Positions 1 through 6,938 of a stretch of 7,962 nucleotides of DNA are shown in pieces. How positions within the stretch are numbered: position 1 is the first letter of the stretch; every line of letters begins with the position of its first letter. The position numbers and the translations under genes are program-made. The stretch comes from Paracoccaceae bacterium (GTDB lineage Bacteria > Pseudomonadota > Alphaproteobacteria > Rhodobacterales > Rhodobacteraceae), in NCBI GenBank assembly GCA_002683355.1, contig NYTF01000018.1, positions 37,833 through 45,794 of the forward strand, written 5' to 3'. The notes under the pieces were generated by a model, which searched no databases, was not told the origin of the DNA, and saw nothing but the letters and a program-made list of their open reading frames with translations.

Positions 1-82
1 ATTTTCAGATGTTTAATAAAAATAATAATTGTAAGAGTAATTTTAAATTGGGTAGGCAAATAAAAGGCGAACTGTTTAATAC
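1..82. other. Left-edge sequence with no supported gene
   Basis: This AT-rich stretch lies downstream of the minus-strand LysE-type gene. Two plus-strand frames are open from the window edge to TAA stops at 61-63 and 84-86, so the last 20 to 27 codons of a convergent gene entering from the left are possible. Neither peptide has a recognisable motif. No GC-rich stem followed by a T-run is visible in either direction. Confidence 0.3.
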
Positions 83-670
83 TTAATAGTTAAGAATTGC
101 CAAGAAAATTACAGATAGAATCAAGAGAGCCATAATAATATTTATATAATTCATTGTAGCTTTAGAAAATTTAAATGTTTTTACAGATGCTCCTAAAGCT
201 AGCCATGCTAGATGCCCAGGTATCCATATGAGATTAGCAATTAAAATTTTATATATTACTTCCAAAATAAAGTCGCTGGGCCAGATTAAGAACCCAGAAA
301 ATAAAGCTATTTGTACCAAATAATTTTTTGGGTTTAAAAGTTGAATTATGATCCCATTGCTAAAATTTAATTTCTTGTTTGGAAAGTTTGCCGAGTTAAT
401 GAAACTTTGTCTTAAGATCTTTAGTGCCAAATAAATTAGATAAGCTGATGAGAAAATTAAAAGTATCAGTCGTAAGATTGGATAATTAAGAATTAGTGAG
501 GCTAAACCAAGAATGACAGAAAGGGCCACTATGTTGGCTCCGAAAATTATGCCAATAACAAATTGAATGCTTCTTCTAAAACCGTTGTTGATTCCAGTAT
601 TTATAATCATAAGAATAGCAGGCCCTGGAGTAAGCATTAATAAAAAAACAGCCATTCCAAAAGCTAACAT
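83..670 (-). CDS. LysE/RhtB family amino-acid exporter
   Basis: This is a 195-residue inner-membrane protein of the LysE/RhtB translocator family, which exports amino acids or related metabolites such as homoserine, threonine or lysine by secondary transport. The family signature TPGP is at residues 14-17 at the end of the first helix, followed by the typical glycine-rich NNGFRRSIQFVIG segment (28-40). The NPKN motif is at 113-116, after a short hydrophilic loop (about 88-106). About six hydrophobic segments are visible, near 2-22, 38-58, 65-86, 117-131, 138-160 and 176-194. The length is close to the usual 200-210. The ATG at 668-670 has a weak purine-rich stretch (AAAGAAAG) upstream. The gene lies 27 nt after the preceding DMT gene and is probably the last in a three-gene exporter operon. 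The substrate cannot be read from sequence. Family assignment is firm. Confidence 0.9.
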   Translation of the reverse strand: MLAFGMAVFLLMLTPGPAILMIINTGINNGFRRSIQFVIGIIFGANIVALSVILGLASLILNYPILRLILLIFSSAYLIYLALKILRQSFINSANFPNKKLNFSNGIIIQLLNPKNYLVQIALFSGFLIWPSDFILEVIYKILIANLIWIPGHLAWLALGASVKTFKFSKATMNYINIIMALLILSVIFLAILNY

Positions 671-697
671 TTCATACTTTCTTTGGATTCATTGTGT

Positions 698-1573
698 TTA
701 TTTTTTTGTTCGAACAAATTCTCTCCAAGCAATAACTAGACAACTGCTGATTACAATTAATGCTCCTACAATTTGATTAAGGCTCATGTTTTCTGAAAAG
801 AGTAGGTACCCGGCAATAGCTGCTAATGGTATTTGGATATATCTTAATGATGAAACCACCACTGCATCAAGATATTTGTAGGCGGTGGTAAAAAAAATTT
901 GCAAAACTGACGCTACTATGCCGAGCAAGATCAGATCAAGCAGTATCTGACCGCTAATACGTGATAACTGATGAGGAATAATTAAGATTACAGCAGCCAT
1001 GATCACAGCTCCCGAAAAATTATACCATAGGGCTATGCTAGAGGGACTATCACTTCTTCCTAAATGTCGTAAGGTTATAGCTAAGATTGCTCCTGAAAAA
1101 GCTGCTAAAATTCCGTAAATAACAGAAAATGAAATATTTGCCGAGAAAGGATTAGTGACGATAATTATTCCTATTAATCCAGTAATCACAGCTGTCCATC
1201 TAAACCGTCCCACCGTCTCGTTTAATAAAATGGGCGATAATAAAGTTACAAAAATTACAGAGCTTTGAAATAATGTGGTGGCTTGACCTAAAGGCATTGC
1301 ACGAACTGCTAAAAACCAAAAAGTGATACCACTAAAGCCAAATAAAATACGAAGAAATAGTGTTCTTTTTTGATTGATTTGTAAAAATTTAGCTCTTCGG
1401 GCAATTATTGCAAATATTAATAATAAAGGTATCGAAAATAAAAATCGATAAAATAATGTCGTAATGACAGTTACGTCAGTTCCAACTTTTTTGACTAACA
1501 TACCGGTTATAAGCCCAAAAACCACCGCCGTTAATGTACATATTATTCCAATTACTGTTTTGTAATTATCCAT
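698..1573 (-). CDS. EamA/DMT family permease (second of the exporter row)
   Basis: This 291-residue membrane protein has the two-fold EamA repeat of the drug/metabolite transporter superfamily, with about ten helices. The first repeat covers roughly residues 8-140 and ends in the typical LLNE segment (E119) followed by a hydrophobic GLIGIIIV helix. The second covers roughly 150-284 and ends in LLFSENMS (E261) and GALIVISS. The aromatic stretch FTTAYKYLDA (228-237) followed by IQIPLAAIAGYLLF is characteristic of the penultimate EamA helices. Family members export amino acids, nucleosides, drugs or other metabolites; substrate is unknown here. The start codon lies one base after the stop of the upstream DMT gene (TAAaATG), which suggests translational coupling, with a modest AGG about ten bases before the ATG. 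It resembles RhtA- or SAM-carrier-like EamA proteins only in general form. Confidence 0.9.
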   Translation of the reverse strand: MDNYKTVIGIICTLTAVVFGLITGMLVKKVGTDVTVITTLFYRFLFSIPLLLIFAIIARRAKFLQINQKRTLFLRILFGFSGITFWFLAVRAMPLGQATTLFQSSVIFVTLLSPILLNETVGRFRWTAVITGLIGIIIVTNPFSANISFSVIYGILAAFSGAILAITLRHLGRSDSPSSIALWYNFSGAVIMAAVILIIPHQLSRISGQILLDLILLGIVASVLQIFFTTAYKYLDAVVVSSLRYIQIPLAAIAGYLLFSENMSLNQIVGALIVISSCLVIAWREFVRTKK

Positions 1574-1574
1574 T

Positions 1575-2471
1575 TTAACTAAGCCTAATTCTTAGATCAA
1601 AACTATGTTTAGAAATCATAAAATAATTTCCAGAGATGATGATAGCTACCCCTATTATTTTTATAGGCGTCCAAGTGAAGTCTTCGAAAATCCAAGATAA
1701 CATTAATGACCAAATTGGGAAAACAATCATTGCATATGCGGCTTTATCTGCTCCGACTCGTCCAAGTAAAGTTAAGTAACTCCAAAAGCCTACAATTGAA
1801 CCAAAAATTGCAAGAAAAAACAGTCCAGATAAAAAAGAAATGGTAACGGGTATTTGAATATTTTGATCAAAAAACAAGGTGGTTATGAGTAAGCTTAGGG
1901 CACCATATGTCATGCCCCATTGATTAGCGCTAACAACAGTTACATTCTTGCGCTGTAATATTTTGGAAAACATATTACCTAATGACGCAAGATAGGTTGC
2001 AATTAAGCATAATACGATAGAGCTTAGTAAGTTAGTTTCTTTAAAATCAGAAAGATCTTCGTAAAAAACTAAGGTAATTCCAAATAATCCTATTACTGCG
2101 CCTATGACAGTTGTTAATTTTGGATATTCCTTAAAAATTAACGCATTATTTGCAATATTCATTGAAATTATTGTTGAAAAAATAAGAGCAATCAAGCCGG
2201 TTGTTAACCCAGTGCTGGCAGCGAAGTAAAATAACACATAATTCCAACAAAATAACGATGATCCCAGAAGAAAGAATAAAAGGTGTGTTTTAGGCGAGTA
2301 TTGTGTTTTTGATCCAAAAATTTTTATTAAGCTTTGTAATAAGAGTGCTGCCAGTAAATATCGCAAAAAAACTGAGTGGAGAGGACTTAGTTCGCTCACT
2401 TGATGCTTTGTTATTATCCAGGTTGAACCCCAAATTACGATTGTAACAAGATACAAACCCAGATTAAACAT
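1575..2471 (-). CDS. EamA/DMT family permease (first of the exporter row)
   Basis: This 298-residue inner-membrane protein belongs to the drug/metabolite transporter superfamily, with two EamA repeats and about ten hydrophobic helices. The first helix carries the family hallmark WGSTW (14-18), and LRYLLAALLL (36-45) is the typical second helix. The first repeat closes with LIFKEYP (111-117) and GAVIGLFGITLVF; the second closes with WIFEDFTW (260-267) and IIGVAIIISGNYF. The segment GRVGADKAAY (237-246) matches the conserved loop before the penultimate helix. It is clearly diverged from the neighbouring DMT protein, so the pair is not a recent tandem duplication; some DMT proteins act as pairs, but there is no direct sign of that here. 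The gene is the first of the minus-strand exporter cluster. Its ATG has only a weak GAAAGA ribosome-binding stretch upstream. Confidence 0.9.
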   Translation of the reverse strand: MFNLGLYLVTIVIWGSTWIITKHQVSELSPLHSVFLRYLLAALLLQSLIKIFGSKTQYSPKTHLLFFLLGSSLFCWNYVLFYFAASTGLTTGLIALIFSTIISMNIANNALIFKEYPKLTTVIGAVIGLFGITLVFYEDLSDFKETNLLSSIVLCLIATYLASLGNMFSKILQRKNVTVVSANQWGMTYGALSLLITTLFFDQNIQIPVTISFLSGLFFLAIFGSIVGFWSYLTLLGRVGADKAAYAMIVFPIWSLMLSWIFEDFTWTPIKIIGVAIIISGNYFMISKHSFDLRIRLS

Positions 2472-2711
2472 TTAAAGATCTTTCAAGCCATATGCCATTT
2501 TATAATAAATTAGAATTAAGGTATAATGATAAGTTTAGTCTAACAACTCCAAAGTGAATTTAAGTAAAAATTGATATTCAAATAACTATTTTGATAACAT
2601 AATCTTTAACCTTAAAACTTTTTTTATATTGAGTATGCTATTATTTGCAATCAAAAGAAATTAATGTGAACTTATGTCAAATTACTCAATCAATTTTAAA
2701 AAGAGAAGCTC
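2472..2711. promoter_or_regulatory. Divergent intergenic region between exporter row and aldolase-GMC pair
   Basis: This 240-base very AT-rich region separates two outward-facing transcription units and must hold promoters for both. Two TATAAT hexamers occur on the plus strand (2501-2506 and 2522-2527). A minus-strand TATCAT (complement of 2527-2532) is a possible -10 for the exporter genes, but its -35 is poor. Two TTGATA hexamers (2571-2576 and 2591-2596) lack a well-spaced -10. I see no tRNA, no strong operator palindrome and no convincing small gene. Confidence 0.5.
2499..2527 (+). promoter_or_regulatory. Candidate sigma-70-type promoter for the aldolase-GMC genes
   Basis: A perfect TATAAT (2522-2527) is preceded at 17 bases by TTTATA (2499-2504), which matches four of six positions of the TTGACA consensus. 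If used, it would give a leader of about 180 bases before the aldolase-type gene. In DNA this AT-rich such matches arise by chance easily, so this is a tentative call. Confidence 0.25.
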
Positions 2712-3473
2712 ATGAATATACAAGACATCACAACTCAGAAAAAACAAATGGAATCTGTACAAGAAAGAAGAGAAAATTTAGCAGCGCTTTATCGCTTATA
2801 TTCAAAATTTGGTTGGACGGATTTAAATCAAACTCATGCTGCCGCAAGAGTTCCAGACAGCCCAAGTCATTTTTTTATTAAGCCAGATGAGCTTTTAATG
2901 GAAGAAGTAACTGCTTCTTCATTAGCTACAGTTGATCTTAATGGAGATCAGGTAAATGGTGATTTGCCTGTAAATCCCGCTGGTGCACTAATTCATGCAG
3001 CTATTTTGGGTGCGCGACCAGAGGTAAATTATTCTGCTCATACACATTCTAGAGCGGGAGCTGCGGTATCAAGTATGAGCTGTGGCTTATTGCCTTTATC
3101 ACAGCATGCTGGTCTGATTTTACCCACTGTTTGTATTCATCCGTATCAAGACGTAACAACAGCGGCTGATGAATGTGAGGCCTTGGCTCGTGATATTGGA
3201 GAAAACTTTGCAATGATAATGGAAAATCATGGTTTATTAACTTGTGGTAGGTCCATTGGTGAGTGTTTTTATTACCTATATTACCTTGAAACTGCATGTA
3301 AAATTCAAGTAGATGTTTTGTCCTCAGGACAGAAGCCATTATTACTAAGTGATGAAATTGTGAAGGGTCTTTTTGCGGATGGTGGTGTTCCTAAAAATGA
3401 ACCATCTGGAGCTCAAGATTGGTACCCACAATTGCGCTGGTTGGATAACAATTTACCAGGTTTCAGAGACTAA
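2712..3473 (+). CDS. Class II aldolase/adducin family protein (adducin-head type)
   Basis: This 253-residue, probably soluble protein has the class II aldolase/adducin fold. The zinc-site histidines are visible as HTH (H110, H112) and ENHG (H173), equivalent to H92, H94 and H155 of fuculose-1-phosphate aldolase (FucA). The position matching the FucA catalytic Glu73, 19 residues before the first metal histidine, is glycine (G91 in NPAGALIH). That, the ARPEV segment (101-105), SMSCGLLPLS (121-130) and the FYYLYYLETACKIQV helix (186-200) closely resemble the head domain of eukaryotic adducin as I recall it, rather than true sugar-phosphate aldolases. Bacterial members are widespread but mostly uncharacterised. 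The ATG at 2712 has only AGAGAAG before it, very close; ATG at 2749 (MESVQERR) is an alternative start that keeps the whole domain. It probably forms an operon with the GMC gene 26 nt downstream. Fold is certain; activity is not. Confidence 0.9.
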   Translation: MNIQDITTQKKQMESVQERRENLAALYRLYSKFGWTDLNQTHAAARVPDSPSHFFIKPDELLMEEVTASSLATVDLNGDQVNGDLPVNPAGALIHAAILGARPEVNYSAHTHSRAGAAVSSMSCGLLPLSQHAGLILPTVCIHPYQDVTTAADECEALARDIGENFAMIMENHGLLTCGRSIGECFYYLYYLETACKIQVDVLSSGQKPLLLSDEIVKGLFADGGVPKNEPSGAQDWYPQLRWLDNNLPGFRD

Positions 3474-3499
3474 GTTTTTGCAAATTGGCAGATTAAGAA

Positions 3500-5119
3500 A
3501 TGATTTATGACTTTGTGATTATTGGGGGAGGATCTGCGGGGTCCACTCTTGCTTCGAGATTGAGTGAAAATCCAAAAGTATCCGTTTGCTTAATCGAGGC
3601 TGGTGGTCGCGGTAAAAGTATTTTTATAAGAGCACCAATTGCGGGCGCTGCAATTCTGCCTGGTTATGGTAAAATATACAATTGGGCTTTTAAAACAATT
3701 AAACAAGAAAATTTGAATAATAGACTAGGTTATCAACCACGGGGCAAAGTATTAGGTGGATCAAGTTCTATAAATGCTATGCTATATATCCGTGGTCATA
3801 AATCAGACTACGACAACTGGGCTAAAAATGGTTGTGAAGGTTGGGATTGGGAAAAATGTTTGCCGTATTTTATAAAATCGGAAAATAATGAGATTTGGTC
3901 TAATAATTATCATGGTTCGGCTGGCCCATTGCATGTCTCAAATCAAAAAAGCCCTCGCCCAATTACCCATCGCTTTATCGAGGCAGCTCAAGAAATGCAG
4001 TACCGGTACACTGAAGATTTTAATACTGGTGACAATGAGGGTGCGGGTTTGTATCAAGTGACCCAGTTTCATAATATTACTAAAAATGGTGAGCGCTGTT
4101 CGGCGGCTGAAGCATTTTTATTTCCGGTAAAAGATCGCCCCAATTTATCAATCGTCACAAAAGCTCATGTTGATAAAATAGAGTTTGAAGGAAATAGCGC
4201 AAAAAGCGTCTTGGTTTGGATAAAAGGAAAGCGACAAGTTATATCTGCGTCTAAAGAAATAGTACTATCAGCGGGTTCATTAAGTAGCCCCCAAATTTTA
4301 CAAAGATCAGGTATTGGTAGAAAGGAAGATATTGAGCCTCTTGGAATAGATATGATCCATGAGAGCCATGGTGTTGGACAAAATTTGCAAGACCATTTGG
4401 ATTTTTCTCTAGCTTACAGGAGCAAGCAGAAAGATTTATTTGGGATTGGCCTGGTTGGCTTAACTGCACTTATTAAAAATATTTTTAGATGGAAGAGAGA
4501 TGGCACTGGAATGGTATCATCTCCATTTGCTGAGGGTGCGGCATTTTTAAAAACAAAGCCAAGTATCGAAATTCCAGATATACAGTTGCATTTTGTTGCC
4601 GCAATTTTAGATGACCATGTTCGGAAACTCCACTTTGGTTATGGTTTTAGTTGCCATATTTGTGCCTTACGTCCTTACAGTAGAGGAAGTGTGCGATTGC
4701 GTGATAGTAATGCATTTTCAGATCCATTAATTGATCCTAATTATCTCTCAGATTCACGTGATTTGAAAACTCTGATAACTGGAGCTAAATTGACTAGAGA
4801 AATTTTACAAGCACCAGCTTTGTCTAAATATCGTTATAAAGAGTTATTTGGAATTAATGACAATATGACCGATAAAGATTGGGAAAAACATATTAAACAA
4901 CGAGCAGATACTATATATCATCCTGTCGGGACTTGTAAAATGGGTGTAGATAATATGGCGGTGGTATCTCCAAAGTTAAAAGTTTACGGGGTTGAGGGTT
5001 TGAGAATAGTCGATGCTTCCATAATGCCAACTATCGTCTCAGGAAATACCAATGCTCCCACAATCATGATTGCTGAAAAAGCAGCTGATATAATTAAGAA
5101 AAAATATCAACTTGGGTAA
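3500..5119 (+). CDS. GMC-family FAD-dependent alcohol dehydrogenase (choline dehydrogenase-like)
   Basis: This 539-residue flavoprotein oxidises a primary alcohol to an aldehyde, typically passing electrons to a quinone or other acceptor. The N-terminus carries the FAD-binding motif IIGGGSAGSTLASRL (GGG at 9-11, G14) with E33 in LIEAGG to bind the adenosine ribose. GMC signature 1 is at about 82-99 (GKVLGGSSSINAMLYIRG) and signature 2 at 259-273 (GSLSSPQILQRSGIG). The catalytic pair appears as H474 in YHPVGTCKMG and N516 in SGNTNAP. Overall it resembles BetA and AlkJ-type dehydrogenases, and the length is normal (about 530-560). There is no signal peptide, so it is cytoplasmic or peripheral on the inner membrane; a hydrophobic stretch at about 312-328 could contact the membrane. 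No betaine-aldehyde dehydrogenase, choline transporter or BetI-type regulator lies nearby, so choline is not a safe substrate call. The ATG has a weak AAGAA stretch just upstream. It ends 8 nt from the convergent GFA gene. Confidence 0.93.
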   Translation: MIYDFVIIGGGSAGSTLASRLSENPKVSVCLIEAGGRGKSIFIRAPIAGAAILPGYGKIYNWAFKTIKQENLNNRLGYQPRGKVLGGSSSINAMLYIRGHKSDYDNWAKNGCEGWDWEKCLPYFIKSENNEIWSNNYHGSAGPLHVSNQKSPRPITHRFIEAAQEMQYRYTEDFNTGDNEGAGLYQVTQFHNITKNGERCSAAEAFLFPVKDRPNLSIVTKAHVDKIEFEGNSAKSVLVWIKGKRQVISASKEIVLSAGSLSSPQILQRSGIGRKEDIEPLGIDMIHESHGVGQNLQDHLDFSLAYRSKQKDLFGIGLVGLTALIKNIFRWKRDGTGMVSSPFAEGAAFLKTKPSIEIPDIQLHFVAAILDDHVRKLHFGYGFSCHICALRPYSRGSVRLRDSNAFSDPLIDPNYLSDSRDLKTLITGAKLTREILQAPALSKYRYKELFGINDNMTDKDWEKHIKQRADTIYHPVGTCKMGVDNMAVVSPKLKVYGVEGLRIVDASIMPTIVSGNTNAPTIMIAEKAADIIKKKYQLG

Positions 5120-5127
5120 ATAGCCAA

Positions 5128-5583
5128 TCAACCCGTTAAAGCGTGATTATCAGCTTCAATCGGCTCATAATATTCGGTAGTTTCGTGCTTCTCCAAGATA
5201 TTAGTTTCTATAAATGGTGCTTTTGATCTACAAAAAACTTCAAAGCCCGCGTTGAACCAGAAAGTGGGTGGGTCAAATGTGCCTCCCGCTATTCCTAAAA
5301 GTCCTTTTCGAATTTCTACTTGCCACAAAACCGTGGTTCCACATGTTTTACAAAACTTATTTTTGAAATTGCGTCCAGAGGAGTTATTGAAATTATACTC
5401 TGTTAAATCTCCCTTTATGATGTTTACTTGGCTCTCTTCAAAGTAAACTGAGATTCCAAATGCTGAACCTGTTCGTGTTTGACAGTATCTGCAATGACAG
5501 ATACCCGCTCTGACTGGATGACCCGTTGTTTCATATCTAACTTTGCCACAGCCACAACCTCCGTTGTGTTTTTCATTTTCCAT
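5128..5583 (-). CDS. GFA family zinc protein (glutathione-dependent formaldehyde-activating-like)
   Basis: This 151-residue soluble protein belongs to the GFA family, related to Gfa of Paracoccus, which was proposed to speed formation of S-hydroxymethylglutathione from formaldehyde and glutathione. All seven family cysteines are visible: C10 and C12 (GGCGCGKVRY), with C78 and C81 (FCKTCGT), form the structural zinc site; C29, C31 and C34 (CHCRYCQ) form the second, glutathione-responsive zinc site. The usual GTFD segment (101-104) follows. Most GFA proteins are shorter than Gfa itself and have no proven substrate, so formaldehyde detoxification should not be assumed; no glutathione-dependent formaldehyde dehydrogenase gene is present here. 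A usable AAGG lies eight bases before the ATG. It is transcribed alone, diverging from the MFS gene. It is the only complete gene here ending in TGA rather than TAA. Confidence 0.92.
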   Translation of the reverse strand: MENEKHNGGCGCGKVRYETTGHPVRAGICHCRYCQTRTGSAFGISVYFEESQVNIIKGDLTEYNFNNSSGRNFKNKFCKTCGTTVLWQVEIRKGLLGIAGGTFDPPTFWFNAGFEVFCRSKAPFIETNILEKHETTEYYEPIEADNHALTG

Positions 5584-5718
5584 TTTTTAGACCTTAGGTT
5601 ATTTAAGTTTTAGTAGTGGTTCATAATTTTTATACTTTTTAGTACTCAGTGCATGAAAGCTATTGAAACTCAATAATTAATTGTTTCTAAGATTAAAGTA
5701 GAACTCAGATAGAAAAAA
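5584..5718. promoter_or_regulatory. Divergent intergenic region between GFA and MFS genes
   Basis: This 135-base AT-rich region should contain promoters for both outward-facing genes. TATACT at 5631-5636 is a five-of-six match to a plus-strand -10 box, but no good -35 is seen 16-18 bases before it. A plausible minus-strand TATAAA (complement of 5629-5634) overlaps it. An imperfect inverted repeat lies closer to the MFS start. No clear ribosome-binding site precedes the MFS ATG; the bases just before it are A-rich. Confidence 0.45.
5665..5687. repeat. Imperfect inverted repeat upstream of the MFS gene
   Basis: The left arm GAAA-CT-CAAT (5665-5674) and right arm ATTG-TTTC (5680-5687) can pair as eight base pairs with a two-base bulge around a five-base AT loop. 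It sits 31 bases before the MFS start codon, where it could be an operator for a local regulator or a weak leader hairpin. No regulator gene is adjacent, and such repeats occur by chance in AT-rich DNA. Confidence 0.25.
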
Positions 5719-6921
5719 ATGTTTTTAAATAAGAATACAGCACCACATATTTTTACTCTCATATTCATGTCTAGCATGTCTGTATTAAGCATGAGCGTGT
5801 TTCTACCTTCATTACCAAGTATGACAGAATTCTTTAAAACGGATTATTCTTTAGTGCAGTTATCTGTTTCATTATATCTAGCCTGCACTGCGGTCGTCCA
5901 GTTAATTGCGGGTCCTCTGTCAGATTATTTTGGACGTAGAAATATTGTTTTAGCTGCTCTGATCCTTCTAATACTTGCGACTATTGGTTGTTATTTTGCA
6001 CAAACCATTGAAGCTTTTTTATTTTTTAGGGTATTGCAAGCATCCATTGCCACATTAATGGCCATATCAAGAGCCATTGTGAGAGACATGGCTACACCCG
6101 AAAAGGCTGCTTCAATGCTTGGTTATGTCACAATGGGAATGTCAGTAGCTCCTATGATTGCACCTTCCATTGGAGGGTTTTTTGAGACTTATTATAATTG
6201 GCAAGCAACATTTCTATTTGTCATAATTCTTAGCATTGGTTTGTTTTTGTTATGCTGGTTTGATCTTGGGGAAACTAATAAAGTTAAAAATAAGAGTCTG
6301 CGCGAACAGATAAAAGAATACCCAATATTATTCTCGTCGCGCCGTTTTTGGGGGTATGCTTTTGCTGCTGCATTTTCTACGGGCACATTTTTTGCTTTTT
6401 TGGGAGGCGCTCCGTTTGTAGGTTCAAAGGTTTTTAATTTAGCTCCTACAACAATGGGCTTCTTATTTGGCCTACCTGCTCTAGGTTTCTTTTTTGGAAA
6501 TTTTGCGACTGCTCGTTTCTCTATGAGAGTTGGTATCGATAAAATGATTTTGTTGGGCACCTTATTCCAAATTTTTGGCATGGGGATGTCTCTGGTTATA
6601 TCCTTACTTGGTTTTGGTACTGCTATAACTTTTTTCGGATTTTGTATTTTTATTGGTATTGGTAATGGACTAACATTAGCTAACTCGACTGCTGGAATGC
6701 TTTCCATTCGTCCTGCAGTGGCAGGTACTGCTAGTGGAATTGGCGGATCTATTCAAATTGGAGGAGGTGCCGCATTAGCAGCAATTGCTGGATTTTTATT
6801 AACCATAAGTGAGAGTGCTTATCCCCTGCAAATCATAATGTTTTTGAGTGCATTTATGGGCTTTGTATGTATTGTGTACGTTATTCGACGCGCACAAATT
6901 GTTGGTGATATTAGTATTTAA
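5719..6921 (+). CDS. Bcr/CflA-type multidrug MFS exporter
   Basis: This 400-residue inner-membrane protein is a twelve-helix major facilitator of the Bcr/CflA drug-resistance group (DHA1), which expels drugs or small metabolites by proton antiport. FLPSLPSM (28-35) in helix 1, the MFS motif A loop GPLSDYFGRRNIVL (65-78), the helix 4 segment FFRVLQASIATLMAISRAIVRD (102-123) and the antiporter motif C-like GMSVAPMIAPSIGG (140-153) are all visible. A charged central loop spans about 183-208. The acidic residue that precedes YLPALP in Bcr (TDMYLPA) aligns with Ser26 here, so coupling may depend on other residues such as R104 or R118/D123. The length is normal. There is no obvious Shine-Dalgarno sequence before the ATG. 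The deacetylase gene begins 28 nt downstream and is probably co-transcribed, hinting that the cargo could be an amino-acid-like compound rather than a drug; that is inference. Confidence 0.9.
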   Translation: MFLNKNTAPHIFTLIFMSSMSVLSMSVFLPSLPSMTEFFKTDYSLVQLSVSLYLACTAVVQLIAGPLSDYFGRRNIVLAALILLILATIGCYFAQTIEAFLFFRVLQASIATLMAISRAIVRDMATPEKAASMLGYVTMGMSVAPMIAPSIGGFFETYYNWQATFLFVIILSIGLFLLCWFDLGETNKVKNKSLREQIKEYPILFSSRRFWGYAFAAAFSTGTFFAFLGGAPFVGSKVFNLAPTTMGFLFGLPALGFFFGNFATARFSMRVGIDKMILLGTLFQIFGMGMSLVISLLGFGTAITFFGFCIFIGIGNGLTLANSTAGMLSIRPAVAGTASGIGGSIQIGGGAALAAIAGFLLTISESAYPLQIIMFLSAFMGFVCIVYVIRRAQIVGDISI

Positions 6922-6938
6922 TATGTTTCTTAACTTAT

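Noticed and set aside
82..94. Palindrome CTTAA-TAG-TTAAG at the end of the LysE-type gene as a terminator
   Set aside because: The stem is only five A/T-dominated base pairs and overlaps the stop codon; no T-run follows in the minus direction.
567..776. Plus-strand open frame spanning the LysE and DMT gene ends
   Set aside because: It reads through antisense of two well-supported genes and shows no motif of its own.
2645..2881. A 78-codon plus-strand frame overlapping the aldolase-type gene
   Set aside because: It uses a TTG start, has no recognisable motif and mostly lies over the well-supported aldolase-fold gene in another frame.
3049..3339. Minus-strand open frames inside the aldolase-type and GMC genes (also 4251-4469)
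   Set aside because: Antisense shadows of genes with intact motifs; no family resemblance.
3500..5119. Labelling the GMC gene as betA (choline dehydrogenase)
   Set aside because: Many GMC dehydrogenases share these motifs, and no betaine-pathway partner genes are nearby, so the substrate cannot be fixed from sequence.
5109..5136. Possible bidirectional terminator between the convergent GMC and GFA genes
   Set aside because: Only GGGT/ACCC plus a bulged three-pair extension can form, with a long loop and no T-tract.
6192..6707. A 171-codon open frame on the minus strand inside the MFS gene
   Set aside because: Its Pro- and Lys-rich product is the antisense reading of a membrane-protein gene and matches no family; the plus-strand MFS gene has clear motifs throughout.
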